Counted from the first letter of the stretch, positions 46,105 through 57,336 are shown. The stretch is 64,000 nt of DNA from Flammulina velutipes (GCA_011800155.1 CM022370.1:1054001-1118000), one strand, 5' to 3'. The notes: a model not told the origin generated them from the letters alone. Program-made: numbers and translations.

Positions 46105-49100
46105 CTACCTGGCTTTAAACGGTTGCAATAGAGACTTCAACCCTCCAAAACGTTTATTGGATGGTGGTGGTGGCGGCGTTCTGGCGGCCATATCGTTTCG
46201 CGAGAATCCCATCCTGTTGAGCTTGTTCGTACTGATATTACGGGCCTGCTCGCGTCGACTCTTCACTGATGTCTGTGGCGCAGTAGATACGCGGCACAGA
46301 GTGGGACCAAGCTCGGTATCCGTTTCTATGCCTTCCGAAGAATTGACGCGACTAAGTTGTTCGTTCGATAGACAATGAGCCATCCCTAACGGCGTGCCTT
46401 TGTTGTAGAGGGATCCGGCAGGAAGACGAGCGGTGGGAGGATCGACAAAATCTGAAATAGACCGCGCCGTAGTGTGGTTAGGGCGAAAGGTTTGATGACT
46501 AGGACCAGAAGCCGTGCTCAGAATACCTTACAAATAATGAGTCAAAGTTACCCAAGAGGACGAAGGGAAACATACTTTCGCTGCTTGAGGCACCACTACT
46601 TGTGTGTGGTCGGCGAGGTCTCTTAACCTTGTTTGACGCCGAAGCAGAAAGAGCATCCATGCTACGCTGGCGGTTGAAAGCCCGAGAACCAGTTCCGTTC
46701 ATGGTATCGATGTTATTCTGAAGGTCGGTTTGGGCAGCCTCTGCCTCTGCCTGAAGCTCCCGCAACTTGGCCAAACTCTCGCCATATGCTGCCAGCCGTG
46801 CGCTCAAGGGTAGACTAGAGGAGTTTTTCTGCTCATCGACATGCGCTAGAATATCCTGCTGTGCCCGTTGCACACGAGCTTCGGCTTGAGCATGTGGGTT
46901 TGGATCTTGGATAGGCATTTGATTGACATCCTCCGGTTCTCCTTCGTCGACGTCTAATTCTGCCTCGTCGTGGTCGTTGACGTGTATTTTAGGACCAGGA
47001 CTCGCTGATGTTATGTCGAGGGAGGAAGGGCGAGGAGACGATTGGGGAGGTGTGGCAGCAACACTACCACCGCTATTGGACGTCATGCCGCTGACACTTA
47101 GATTGGGATTGGTGCTGGTGGTACTGCTGAGCGAGTCCCCTCTACCGCGCCCTTCTTGGCGGATAGAGGCCCCGTCGCCAGAAGGAGGCGCTTCGCGGAT
47201 ACTGAACGGGAAGTCCGGGTGCTTCACCGACACATCCGAAATGATAGAACTGAAGGACTGCCCGCGATGGCGGTTCGCAGACGCTCTTCTCGTCCGACGC
47301 TCCAATGCCCGGCCATAATCTTCTTCATCATCATCACTGGAGTCTTCGCTCAGACTCGTCGTCGCATTGAAGTCTAAAACGGTGGGAGGCGCCGAGCCGA
47401 CGAACTTGCTATCTTTCACAAGAGGACTTGGGGACCGCCCCTCTTCCGGCATGTCCACGAAACGCACTAAAGAGTTTGTGCTGTTACATGGCCGCAATGA
47501 GTGACCATCCGGACCGTACGCTTTCGTCCCTTCATTCGACGCCGAGTGAAATCGCAGTGCCCGCAAATTGGGTACACCGTTCGTGCTACCCTGTCCAGAC
47601 GAAGAGCTTCGGTTATGCGCACGGAGGATACTGGGACGCACAGACTTGTCAGCGGTGACAATGAGCTCGTCATCGAAGACAGTTCCATTACGGTTAGCGG
47701 ATCCAGATCGATGACGAGAATGCCCTAACTGTGACGGTGCTCTAGGTCGTCGTGCGGGAGGACTGGAGGAAGGCGATTCCGTAGAATCGATGGTAAGACC
47801 CAAGCCGATAGATTCAATACGACTGCTGGAGGAACCTGATCGATCCCGTCTGGCTTCTTGCTGGCGTGCGAGGACATTATGCAGATCGACGGCCGAAGGA
47901 CGATGAAGACCGGGTGATAGTGAGTGCCCTGGAGACGAGTTGGCGCTTTCCATTTGATGACGAAGGCCGGATGGAGAACCTGTCATGGAAGTCCCAAATC
48001 CGTCAGGATTGCGTGGTGAGGTTGATATTGGGATTGGCTGGGATCGAGGGGAAGATATCGAGGGAGAGGGTGCCAGGCTAGCTACAGACGATGGATAAGA
48101 TTCTGTGCGTTCCAAGGTGTTGCTACTGGTGTCACTCTTCTTGAATAGACTCAAGAGAGAATATTTAGTGGTCAGCTTTTTGGTGCTGCCTTTCGGTGAA
48201 TTGCGTTCCTCGGCACCAGTGCCTGCTGATCTCGGGCGACGTGGACTAGAAAATCCTTTGGTGGAAGTAGCATGAGGTGAACCCAATGAAGGGCGGCGAC
48301 CATTGGAACTAGGTCGGTCGGTATCCAACGACTGCTTGCCTGCACGAGATGTGGGAGAAGTAGGTGGTGTGTTCGTTGAAGAAGTTGGCTTAGAGTACGC
48401 TTCGGATAGGCCAGATGAAGGACTTTTCAGCATGTTGAGGGCATGATCCACGGACTGCTTCATCCTGAGGCGCCTTGAGGATTCGCCTTCGAAGCCGAAA
48501 GAACCGTGTCTACTTCGCCCCGGTTCGACTACATCGTCCGATATTGGGGGTTTTCGCTCTCGGAGATCTCTGTCCTTGTTGACAGCCCAATTCCGAAGGA
48601 GCTCGGCACTCTGCAACCAGCCGTTCTGCATTGCAAGTTGTTCCGGTGTGATACCATGCTTGTCAGCGCGATCGGCGTGGGCACCTTTGAGTAGCAGCAT
48701 GGTTATGATGCTCGTATTACCATTGGCTGCCGCAAAATGGAGAGGAGTTGAGCCCGATGTGCCAACGATGGGAGCGGAGGCATCACGATTCTTCTCGTTG
48801 GAATAACGGCGAGGAAGTCTAGAGACGTGTTAACCGGACTTTAATTGAGCGGAGTACACTGGCAACGCACCTTGGAGCATTTACGTCTGCGCCATGATCA
48901 ATCAAGAGCTTGACGACCTGCTCATTGCCACCTGCACATGCTGCATGAAGAGGTAATACGCCATCGAGGACAGAGTTGATGGGTTGACCGCGCTGGAGAG
49001 CGTACTCGACGAGTCCCATGTTGCCTGTTGCCGCCGCAGAGTGCAGGTCAAAGCTGGGAACTGTAGACGTTGAGTGGCGTCAACAGAGACAATGAAGAGA

Positions 49101-49186
49101 CGCATACATTCTGTAATGACATTGTACTTTGCCTCCAGGCGTGTGTTGGAGTTGCCTCTCAGAGGAACCGGTATTGGCACTGGCAT
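46105..49186 (-). CDS. Ankyrin-repeat protein, AVO2-like (possible TORC2 subunit)
   Basis: Four exons (49186-49108, 49060-48871, 48818-46576, 46526-46105), about 977 residues. The N-terminal fifth has ankyrin repeats: FDLHSAAATGNMGLVEYALQ, GVLPLHAACAGGNEQVVKLL, GSTPLHFAAANGNTSIITML, HGITPEQLAMQNGWLQSAEL. The wording PINSVLDGVLPLHAAC and DVNAPRLPRRYSN resembles yeast Avo2, a non-essential TORC2 subunit. The remaining roughly 750 residues are low-complexity Ser/Pro/Arg-rich sequence with many potential phosphorylation sites, one coiled segment (AYGESLAKLRELQAEAEAAQ), and a basic Pro-rich C-terminus. TORC2 membership is inferred from the ankyrin region only. Confidence 0.7.
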
Positions 49187-51061
49187 CGTCGAAGCGATGA
49201 CAGTGGGAAGGAGGCCCAGGAATGTTCGGATTTCAATGCGAGTTTCTGATGGTGAAGGCTAGATGGGGCTGTTCGTCGACCGAAACGACGAGCAAAGGAG
49301 AACGAGCAACGTCGACGACGACAAAAGGCGACGTGCGATGAAGGCAAGAGGCAAGTGAGACGCTGACGCACTGGGCGAATCACATCTCCGTGTTAGTCGA
49401 TGATAAGATCTGGGGTGCCCATCCCGGCGGCGCACATGTGACCTGCACTAACCGCAAATTAAATATTTGTCTTTTGTCTTTGCAGCGACGAGGAGCCATC
49501 TATTCTTTACACCGTTGTTCTATCCTATTTTCGCGGTCGCACTCATTTCGAACAAAAGCATGAAGCATCATCTTCTCCTCGGTGCACTTTTCTCACCGAC
49601 TGACGGGCGTTATCACTGCTATCAACTTTCTTACCCTCGACTTACCTAGCTCCTTTGATAGTGGTCGTACCCTCCGTATTCCCTTCCTCGGCGACACACA
49701 CCTCCTTTGGTTCTCAGCTCACCCCAACCACGCAGCACCTGTGTATCTATCTCTGTGGCTCGTCGTGCTATTCTTTCCCCATCTGTGAAACATGATCCAC
49801 ATGATGTTCGAATACGACTCGTGGATTCTCACTAACTCCATCTATGCCGACCGATCCTTGTTCTCAAGCTCAGAGTGCATATGGGATCGCGATACAGTTC
49901 TATATCCACATACACAGCAGTTAACGTTGCCATCTGCGGTCCTAACGACAGGTCACCGCTGCTACTCTCCTTCCGCCCGAGGAAACTGAGGTCCGACGCG
50001 AGTACACCTGCGGCGTGTGCTCCTCCTGCCCACCCGCCAAGTGATACAAATTTATTTCGGTGTCTGCTCGTGTACCATCTCGAGGCACATAACGTTGTCC
50101 TAATCCTCCGAGGTTCCTGGCTTCCGATGTCAACCTGTCGATCCCGCTTTAGAGATGTCCTTTTCTGTCTTCCTGACATGAATCTAGTACACCGACAGGT
50201 TTCACTGGCAATGACTGATATCCGATACGCAACTTCTGTCTCCGTGTTTGATTATCTCCCGTGGGGTACAGACGGTTACATGCACTGAATAGGCAAAGAC
50301 GTGGTAGTGGCGCCAATTGACAACATAAACTAAAAAAAAGCTTCATCAGATTTGCATACTTATAACTAGGCGTCCGGATAGTATGGCGTGATTGAATGTA
50401 GACTAAACAAGACTCCTCGGCAGTGGTAAGCTAGGATTTACACACTAGGGTGACCAATAGGGAAGTCTGAAGAGTTTTCAGATACATAGACAGATTTAGA
50501 GCAGACGGATATAGAACTGTTGGTTTATGTCAAGAGGCCTCCCCGTGCCAGGCAGCCTCTCGAGATTTGAATGACTTGGTAGTTACATATGGCCCAGGCG
50601 CGATGTAAACTTTCACAATAGAACAAGGTTCAATAGTAACGGGACAATAGAAATGACGGCGTCCTAGAAGAATGCGAAGGGCAGCATTTCTTACTACTAA
50701 TACCCGAGCGCCACATTTTCAGACACCTGACTATAGCTTCTCAGGAAGGCAAGTAGATGTAGTAAAGGGCTTACCGGAGGTAACGAGAACAATTCGATGA
50801 AGCTTATGAGATATCTGAGCATGCCTTCTCGAAGGCGGGTCTAGCGCCCGATAAATGAATACATTGACCATCGTATCATGGTCATGGGCAGATGGATAAT
50901 TAAAACTTTCACACGACGTGAGAGCACGTACATACTAGGTGCCTATTTGTTGTGTATCGTGGACTTATACAAAACGCACATTCGGGGTAAGCCGATTGGA
51001 AGCTTAAGCTGCGTGGGAAGGTGATCACGTTCCTTCCTGACCGCGACTGAAATTTACAAAA
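49187..51061. other. Long intergenic region with a pyrimidine-rich tract
   Basis: A 1.9-kb divergent spacer between the ankyrin gene and QRI7. At 49441-49484 a plus-strand intron-end-like sequence (gcactaacc... tttgtctttgcag) is paired with a possible donor gttagt at 49392, suggesting a spliced non-coding or 5' UTR transcript. From about 49490 to 49790 the plus strand is C/T-rich. A 137-codon open frame (49875-50288, plus) has no family signal and faces an open frame on the other strand, so I do not call it. The rest shows nothing. Confidence 0.4.
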
Positions 51062-52431
51062 ATGCTGGCGACGCGCTGCAGACGCGTAGCATTCCCCCGG
51101 CTCTTTCGAAACTTCACTGTACTCGCATTCGAGTCTTCGGCCGACGATTCTTGCGCCGCGGTCGTTACGTCCGACCGGCGAATCCTCTCCAATGTTGTTA
51201 TCAAGCAAAACGAAGTGTGCGTTCTCATTGCTTCCCTACCAAAGTCTTATCTGATCTTGATACCGTATAGACACAACCAATATGGTGGTATACATCCAGC
51301 ATCAGCCATTTTGGCCCACCAACGAAATCTGGTCTATCCCTTCCTTAGCTTGGCCGTAAAGTCTTTCTGATGCAAATAGCTAGCCAGTCGCGGCAAGGAG
51401 GGCACTTTCTGAAGCAGGAATAGACATGTCAAGCATAGACGGAATCGCTTTTACGAGAGGACCAGGTGTGCCTTGACCATCCACTCAAATATTCTCTCAC
51501 TAACGGCCGCTAGGGATGGCTGGCTGTCTCGCAGTGGCTTGCAACGCGGCGAAAGGCATCGCTGCGGTGAATAACAAACCTCTGGTTGCCGTTCATCATA
51601 TGGTACCTCTCTGTTTCCTCTGCATATCATTTGAATCTTACAAGTCCTGGAAGCAAGCCCACGCACTGACAGCCATGCTCACCTCCTACCCGGACATTCC
51701 AACGTTCCCATTTGCCACCTTGTTGGTATCTGGCGGCCATACACTTCTCGTCCTAGTCAAGGCAGTGGACTCATTCGAAATACTAGTGACTACCCGCGAC
51801 GAAGCCATAGGACAAACAATCGACAAAGTAGCCCGTCTACTCGGAATCGGCTGGACCGGCGTGACTCTCGAGAAGTTCTATCTAAACTCGACCTCAAACG
51901 CTTCGCTCCCTCCAGACTTTATACCTTTCAAACGTGCCATGGTCGGCAGGGACGGTTGGTCGTTCTCTGGCTATCATTCACATGTTGAACGCTTTTTGAA
52001 CGATCCGCCAAGGGAACTACTTGAGGAGGAGAAACTCCCTGTGGTCATGACCTTCATGAAGGCGATTGTGGACCATCTCATCGACAAAACCGTAGACGGT
52101 CTGCTCAGTTGCTTAGCCAAGGATATTCCCATCAAACACCTTGTGGTAAGTGGTGGGGTGGCGAGTAATCTCTACATAAGGGAGAGGCTTGAAAAAGCCT
52201 TGCAACAAAAACCATTTGATGGCAGGATAATGGCACAATATCCCCCACCTGCGTTATGTACAGGTGAGTTATTTTCCGTTCCCTTATTGTGGGCTCTGCT
52301 CATCCGTTCTTGCAGATAATGCCGTCATGATTGCGTGGGCCTCTATGCATCGCTTCTTAGCTGGAGACTATGATGACCTCGAGATTGCACCTATCTCGAA
52401 ATGGAGCATCGAAGAATTGAAGACTAACTGA
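51062..52431 (+). CDS. QRI7: Mitochondrial tRNA N6-threonylcarbamoyladenosine transferase QRI7/OSGEPL1
   Basis: Kae1/TsaD-family enzyme that adds the threonylcarbamoyl group to A37 of ANN-decoding tRNAs in mitochondria. Six exons: 51062-51216, 51271-51331, 51384-51465, 51514-51602, 51654-52263 and 52316-52431; 370 residues. A basic presequence (MLATRCRRVAFPRLFRN) leads into the ASKHA fold: LAFESSADDSC, VHNQYGGIHP, SIDGIAFTRGPG, metal-binding VAVHHMQAHAL, LLVSGGHTLLV, and the C-terminal VVSGGVASN and DNAVMIAWA. Typical family start is LGIETSCDDT, and here it reads LAFESSADDS, so the usual Thr and Cys are Ser and Ala. Shorter than some family members but all domains are present. Confidence 0.92.
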
Positions 52432-53642
52432 TATACTGTATAGCATCGTTGTCACATCGTGGATTTTTGATTAATACAAGATGTGTGACTTCCTTGACGC
52501 AAAGTATATGTTAGCGGCTGGATCGCTTGGGCGACGGGCGTTCTCAGGTCTTTACGCGATAAAGGGACCATCAAAGTCAACTTGCCTAATCTGGCACTCA
52601 ACGCTTTCATATCTTCTACTTTATTTACCGTTTGCATTGAGAGGTCCTAAGTGTTAATTATTCTAGAACGAGTCAACGGGAACGAGGACGTACCAGCAGC
52701 TGGTAGATAAACATGGTAAATAGGTCTATGAGGTCGAGATATTCGTACGTCGAAGATCTTAGTGAACGTCGTACTATTTGTCTGGGTGATCGATACCACC
52801 AGTGTGGCATCCAGTAAAAGCACAGAGACCGTTGACGATGGTGAAGCACATTTTTTAGTACTATGTTGAGTCTTAATTTGGCTTCTTATACTTATACACC
52901 GTGACATGCTGCCCCGACCAAGATAATAGTAGGGTAATATTTGCGGCAGACATATTGACGGTTTATCAGGATTTGCGCGTCTGATTCTGATGGCATTCTA
53001 GACCGCTTGTATTCTGACGCCACACATTTCGTCGAGATCCTCCTGAATGATATCAATGATTTTCACAATCAACTCGAAGCGTCTCCATCACTGTTAAATG
53101 AATTCAATGCAGCGTACCTAGTAGCCCGTGTCAGAGAAGTAGGTGTCTATAAACCTGGAAGCCATATCTGTCGTCTTTCCCTTTCAAAGTGTCGGTCTCA
53201 CGTACTTCGTGTTCTCAAAGAAGTATCAACTTGAAGTGGCGAGGACCAAACATTCCATTGAATCATCCGAAAGATTGTTCTCCCTTTTGGCATGAGATGG
53301 CCTTCAATGCTTACACAGGCGCCATTTTGGTTGAAGGAAAGGTGTCATGCAGATCCAGAGTGATAGAACGAACCCTTCAACGACGAGACGAGACGATAGA
53401 TTGGTGGATTGTTTACAATAGCATCATGTAGACAGTGTCTAGGGGTCTATAATGTATGTCTGAAGACCAAGCGTTGCGCGCGCCGTCCATCGGAAGGGCA
53501 TGGCGCCTCTTGGCCTTGTGAGCATGTGTGGCGCAAAACTACGGCCAGATGTTCTTGTAATGAATCAGCACTATATCTTTGAGGATCATCAGATTTATTA
53601 TAGAGAGGACATAGTGCGACACTCACGCTTGGTTATTTCGAT
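52432..53642. other. Intergenic region with one weak coding-like segment
   Basis: A 1.2-kb stretch between QRI7 and DAD2 (convergent). Apart from the fragment at 53004-53234 nothing coding-like stands out. The sequence is AT-richer than the genes around it. Confidence 0.4.
53004..53234 (+). pseudogene. Unrecognised coding-like fragment, possibly a gene remnant
   Basis: An open frame preceded by an acceptor-like gcattctag and reading LYSDATHFVEILLNDIND then LLNEFNAAYLVARVRE, which has protein-like composition. A possible intron follows (gtaggtgtc ... ttcaaag, 53140-53187). No start codon or upstream exon could be joined, and a further frame downstream (TYFVFSKKYQLEVARTKH) is in a different phase. 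I recognise no family. It may be a decayed gene, or an exon of a gene I cannot reconstruct. Confidence 0.25.
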
Positions 53643-54108
53643 TTACGCGTCGGCAGTTCGTGTCTCCTGAAGGTCGTCTATTGGTATCCTGACCAGCATA
53701 TCCCGCTCCAGTACAGTTTCCTGCGCGACATCTCCGGCTTGTTCTTCCTGCTCTGTTTTGATTTTGACTATAAATTGAATGAGGACATGGTTGATGCGAT
53801 GATCAAGCAAACATACGGAAGTGGCCCAAAATCTGGAACATGGTGGGCCATTGCTCAAGCACCTGTCCGAATACTAACAGGCATGAGCTATTTGCTAACC
53901 AATGGACGTATATCGCGAGCGCACCTTCGCCTCCGTTCGCCATAACATCAAAGTCATCCGCCATGTTCTCAATTCGTTGCAAGAACAACGTGCATATCTT
54001 GTCCAGCGCGTCGACGGCTTCGATTTCCTTTTTCTTTTCGATCAGCTTTGATATCGTCGCCGCATTGGGCGCCTGCGACGCGCGATTTGGAGCAACAGAC
54101 TGGCGCAT
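53643..54108 (-). CDS. DAD2: DASH complex subunit DAD2
   Basis: Subunit of the DASH/Dam1 ring that couples fungal kinetochores to microtubules. Three exons (54108-53925, 53873-53817, 53767-53643), 121 residues. The coiled coil SKLIEKKKEIEAVDALDKIC, then FLQRIENMADDFDVMANGGE, and the hallmark GQVLEQWPTMFQIL are the conserved core. The C-terminus beyond GHF is an acidic tail rich in Gln and Glu without known motif. The start ATG at 54108 is only 54 bp from the ATG of the divergent ISA2 gene, so promoters and 5' UTRs must be extremely compact or overlapping. Confidence 0.9.
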
Positions 54109-54162
54109 GATGATGGTAGGTCGGGGAAACACAGCCACCGCCTATCTTGTCCTCTTACCGCA

Positions 54163-54812
54163 ATGTCACTTGTAGGCTGTTTACGCCTATCTTCCCGAAT
54201 AAATCGACAAGTGCCCGTGTCGCGGACACGGTTCTTCGCCTCGTCTGCATGTCGGAGACAGCAGCTTCAACGACAGCCTTCAGCGCCGCCTTCACAACTT
54301 ATTTCTCTGCCATCCAAGGACTACCTAGAGGAAGAGGAGATCGATGCCCCAGTCCTCTCTCCGGCGGAAGTGTCGTTATATATCACAGATAGAGCAGCGG
54401 AGGTGCGCCTTCTGTCTTGGGCACGGTCTATCTGGAGCTGACACATCGCAGCAATTACGCGCAATAACACGACGGGAGAGCGACGACAATGCTGCGCTGC
54501 GGATAGCGGTAGACTCGGGGGGATGTCATGGATACCAGTACAAAATGGAACTAGCCAAGAGCCAGGCGGGAGATGATTAGTAAGTTCAAAATAGTCCTTC
54601 CCATTAAACCCGCTAACTAGCGCAGTCGCTTCTCACATCCAACAATACGGCCGTCGAACGTACTCGTCGACGCCATTTCCTTCGGCCTTGTGAATGGATC
54701 GACTGTTGACTATGCAACAGAGCTAATCGGGAGCAGTTTCCGCGTAACGGAGAATCCTCATTCCAAGGGCAGTGGATGCGGCTGTGGCGTCAGCTGGGAG
54801 CTAAAGATATAG
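54163..54812 (+). CDS. ISA2: Mitochondrial iron-sulfur assembly protein ISA2
   Basis: A-type Fe-S scaffold required for mitochondrial [4Fe-4S] cluster assembly. Three exons (54163-54402, 54452-54579, 54626-54812), 184 residues. An Arg/Ser-rich presequence (SRINRQVPVSRTRFFASSAC) precedes the HesB/IscA domain: VLSPAEVSLYITDRAAE, AVDSGGCHGYQYKM, NVLVDAISFGLVNGSTVDYA, FRVTENPHSKGSGCGCGVSW. The three cluster-binding cysteines (one in GGC, two in GCGCG) are present. A Gln/Pro-rich linker separates the presequence from the domain. Confidence 0.93.
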
Positions 54813-55050
54813 AAACGGACGCTGGGATAATAATCTACACACACATTGTAATAGCACACACACACATCTCTCACTATCCGTGCAAGATTCGTCAAGGTGC
54901 ATACAATATTCAAAGCAACTGGTAGCAATGTGGGTCGTGAAATAGGTGGTCTAGCAAGGAGCGTACTATATATCAATGGGTAAAGCAAAAGTGGGGAGAC
55001 GAAGGCAAAGGAAGAAAAACATCCAGTTAGTCCGAACTATAACAATGCCC

Positions 55051-56131
55051 TTAGCAAACGACGCAGCACTTCCATCCACCACCGGTGGTCTCTTTGCTTT
55101 CGACGATCTTGGCGCTGCTCCTGCGTCGATGGTGGCGGCCTTCCGTAACAGCGCCGTTGGACGGGACACCGTCACGCATGAGCATACTGGCGCGGGTGGC
55201 GGTTTCAAACACATCGTCGACACCCTCAATCTTGAGCGCAGAGCACTCTTTGTACGCTCGGGCACCAATAGTCTGCGCCATCCTCTCGCCCTGCTCCCTG
55301 CTGACCCAGCTGCCAGAAGACGCACTGCCCGGTGCTGGTCGCAAGTCAGCCTTGCATCCCACGAGGATCACAGGGATTGTAGGTCCACATATAGAGCGGA
55401 CCTCTTCTATCCACTGTGGCCGAGAATGCGTGAGTTTGGCCGTCAGAAATGAGCAAACGGGTTGGTATCTGACCTTTGTTTCGACGTTCTCAAGGGAATC
55501 TGGGGTGTCGAGGGAGAATGCGATGAGGATTACGTGGGATTTTGAATACGACATTGGACGTAAACGCTGGGAGTAGGGGTGAGCGTGGAGCGTGTAATGA
55601 AGGGAGGCGAACATACCTCGTATTCCTCTTGTCCGCTATTGATTGACAGGATGAATGATTGGAAGGAGAAGGATAATAGAAATGTAACGCACGCAGTATC
55701 CCATAAAGCCAGCTGGATCGGCTTTTCGTCGAGACGGATTTCAGCGACATAGTTGTCAAAGACGGCTAACCATGCATCAGCACATGAAGAAATCTATGAT
55801 GTCAGAGGCGCACTTGGTTGCTAGAGAGAAACAGGCTGAGCGAGAACGAATGAATAGAGAGGACGACATACATATTCCTTGGGAAACTCGCCCAGCGCGA
55901 ATGAACAGAGCAGTGATGTCTTTCCGCAGGCACCTAGTAATCGTTTCAGTCCCTGCTTGGTGCTCAGTAGCCTGTGTCTACGTGCCGTCGCCAACGATAA
56001 CGAGTTTTCTGCGTATCTAGAGTTGCAAAAGTCAGAATGCAAGGCAAGAAAGCGCGCAGGTGCAGGCTACCAACAATAGTGGTTGCCTTGGCCTGGATTG
56101 CAGAGATACTAACAGGATTTTGCGAGGTCAT
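55051..56131 (-). CDS. RHO2: Rho-family small GTPase, Rho2-type
   Basis: Membrane-linked GTPase controlling polarity and wall synthesis. Eight exons: 56131-56114, 56016-55986, 55933-55872, 55820-55814 (7 nt), 55765-55693, 55635-55617, 55566-55471 and 55413-55051; 222 residues. G motifs: IRRKLVIVGDGACGKTSLL (P loop), PTVFDNY (switch I with the conserved Thr), WDTAGQEEYERLRPMSYSKS (switch II), the Rho insert region, LVGCKADLRP (TKAD/NKxD position) and ECSALK (SAL/K). The C-terminus is basic with a CAAX-like CVVC for prenylation. Two splice oddities are needed to keep these motifs: a GC-AG intron inside GDGA (55985-55934) and a 7-nt exon supplying QPT of switch I. The similarity to S. pombe Rho2 is from memory of the N-terminal half. 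Confidence 0.87.
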
Positions 56132-57336
56132 AACGGCGTGAAGAGGACAATATGCGCGGTGAACGACAGATAGAGCCACAAGCTGGAGAGAGCGCCCTTT
56201 TGAACAGGAAAATTGTTTGAGCAAGGGCGGAAGTCAAGACCTTCACAGCCTCCTCGGTGACAACTGGCAGCCGCTTGTTTGGCCCTGTTGATTCTAGCAC
56301 GGCTTTGCTATCCTGCCGAATTCTCGCAATTTTGAGGCGATAAAAATACACTTTACTACGCGTCGATACTACGTAGAACTGGTATCGCAGTACCCCACAT
56401 CCAGCAGGAAAAAGAGAGCATCGAAGCACGGGAAACAAAGCTTAAAGACCCTAATCCAGAGCTTCGTCTCCACTCCCCTCGTGAATACCTTCATTCCATC
56501 GCTTTTTTTTCGGGCCCATGATCCTCCTACTCACCGCCGAGGTCTTCTTCCAGATCCATAGCCTCATGCGTAGAAAGAAAGGCGATTGCAGCCTACACGG
56601 CGACACATACCCGTTTCACGTCACCTTTTCATAAAGTCGCGGCGAAGAACATGGCAGTACGATTTGAATATCGTGCGTCAACTTGCACTACTAATCACCT
56701 TGTCAAACGTCAAAACCGTACGCTTGGTACTCAAGCGAGACATGTCGCACTCGACATGAGGAGAAACTCACATTGCACTAGAAGCACCCTAGAGTTGATA
56801 CAAGCCCAGTTTCTTCGACAGATATGCGCCACATAACCGCGAGAAGCCACCGCTGTGAATATCGATTCACGAAGCCGTTCAATTAAGAGATAACGGAAGA
56901 AGCAATTTAATCGACTGTTGTCCGGTCCGCGGGTGTATAGACGCGTCGATCCTGAAGCTCAAGGCCTGCAATAATTTTATGGCTGGGTGGCGAACTTCGA
57001 AGCGTCTGTTCCTTCGGCTCTCTGCGTTGCTTGAAACGAGCGCCCGCGTTGCAAGACATGTCGGCATTAGACCGCCTTTGAATTCAATCTAGTGTATGTA
57101 TGTGAGTTTAGTGTTCGGAGACCGGCGGTGAAAGAGGAAGCTGCCAGGGTGACGTTGTCCGGAACAACAGAAGGCGACACAAATTGCTTATCCAAGAAGT
57201 CATTTAAAGCACGCGTATCATGATCAGAACTTCTGCATTCGCAAGCAAGTAGTACACAGCATTCGAAAACATTAGCAGCCAGATTCAGCAGAGAAAACAT
57301 AGAGCACAGAGGACAAAGTTAGACGATCAGAGGTGT
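56132..57336. other. Intergenic region between RHO2 and HOP2
   Basis: A 1.2-kb spacer, both neighbours on the minus strand. It includes the RHO2 promoter and a decayed partial copy of HOP2 (56510-56690). Nothing else was recognised between 56700 and 57336. Confidence 0.5.
56510..56690 (-). pseudogene. Decayed partial duplicate of the HOP2 3' end
   Basis: Two blocks match the 3' part of the HOP2 gene about 0.88 kb away in the same orientation. 56537-56570 matches 57422-57455 at 30 of 34 positions, and 56657-56679 matches 57541-57563 at 22 of 23. The spacing between blocks is almost the same (87 against 86 bp), so the copied unit covers the last HOP2 exon, the last intron and the end of the exon before it. 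The copy has no open frame linking the blocks and no upstream part, so it is a relic of a tandem duplication. Confidence 0.7.

Noticed and set aside
49832..50288. Overlapping 115-codon (minus) and 137-codon (plus) open frames
   Set aside because: Opposed frames over the same bases with no motif, signal peptide or splice context; chance open frames are likely in this GC-richer stretch.
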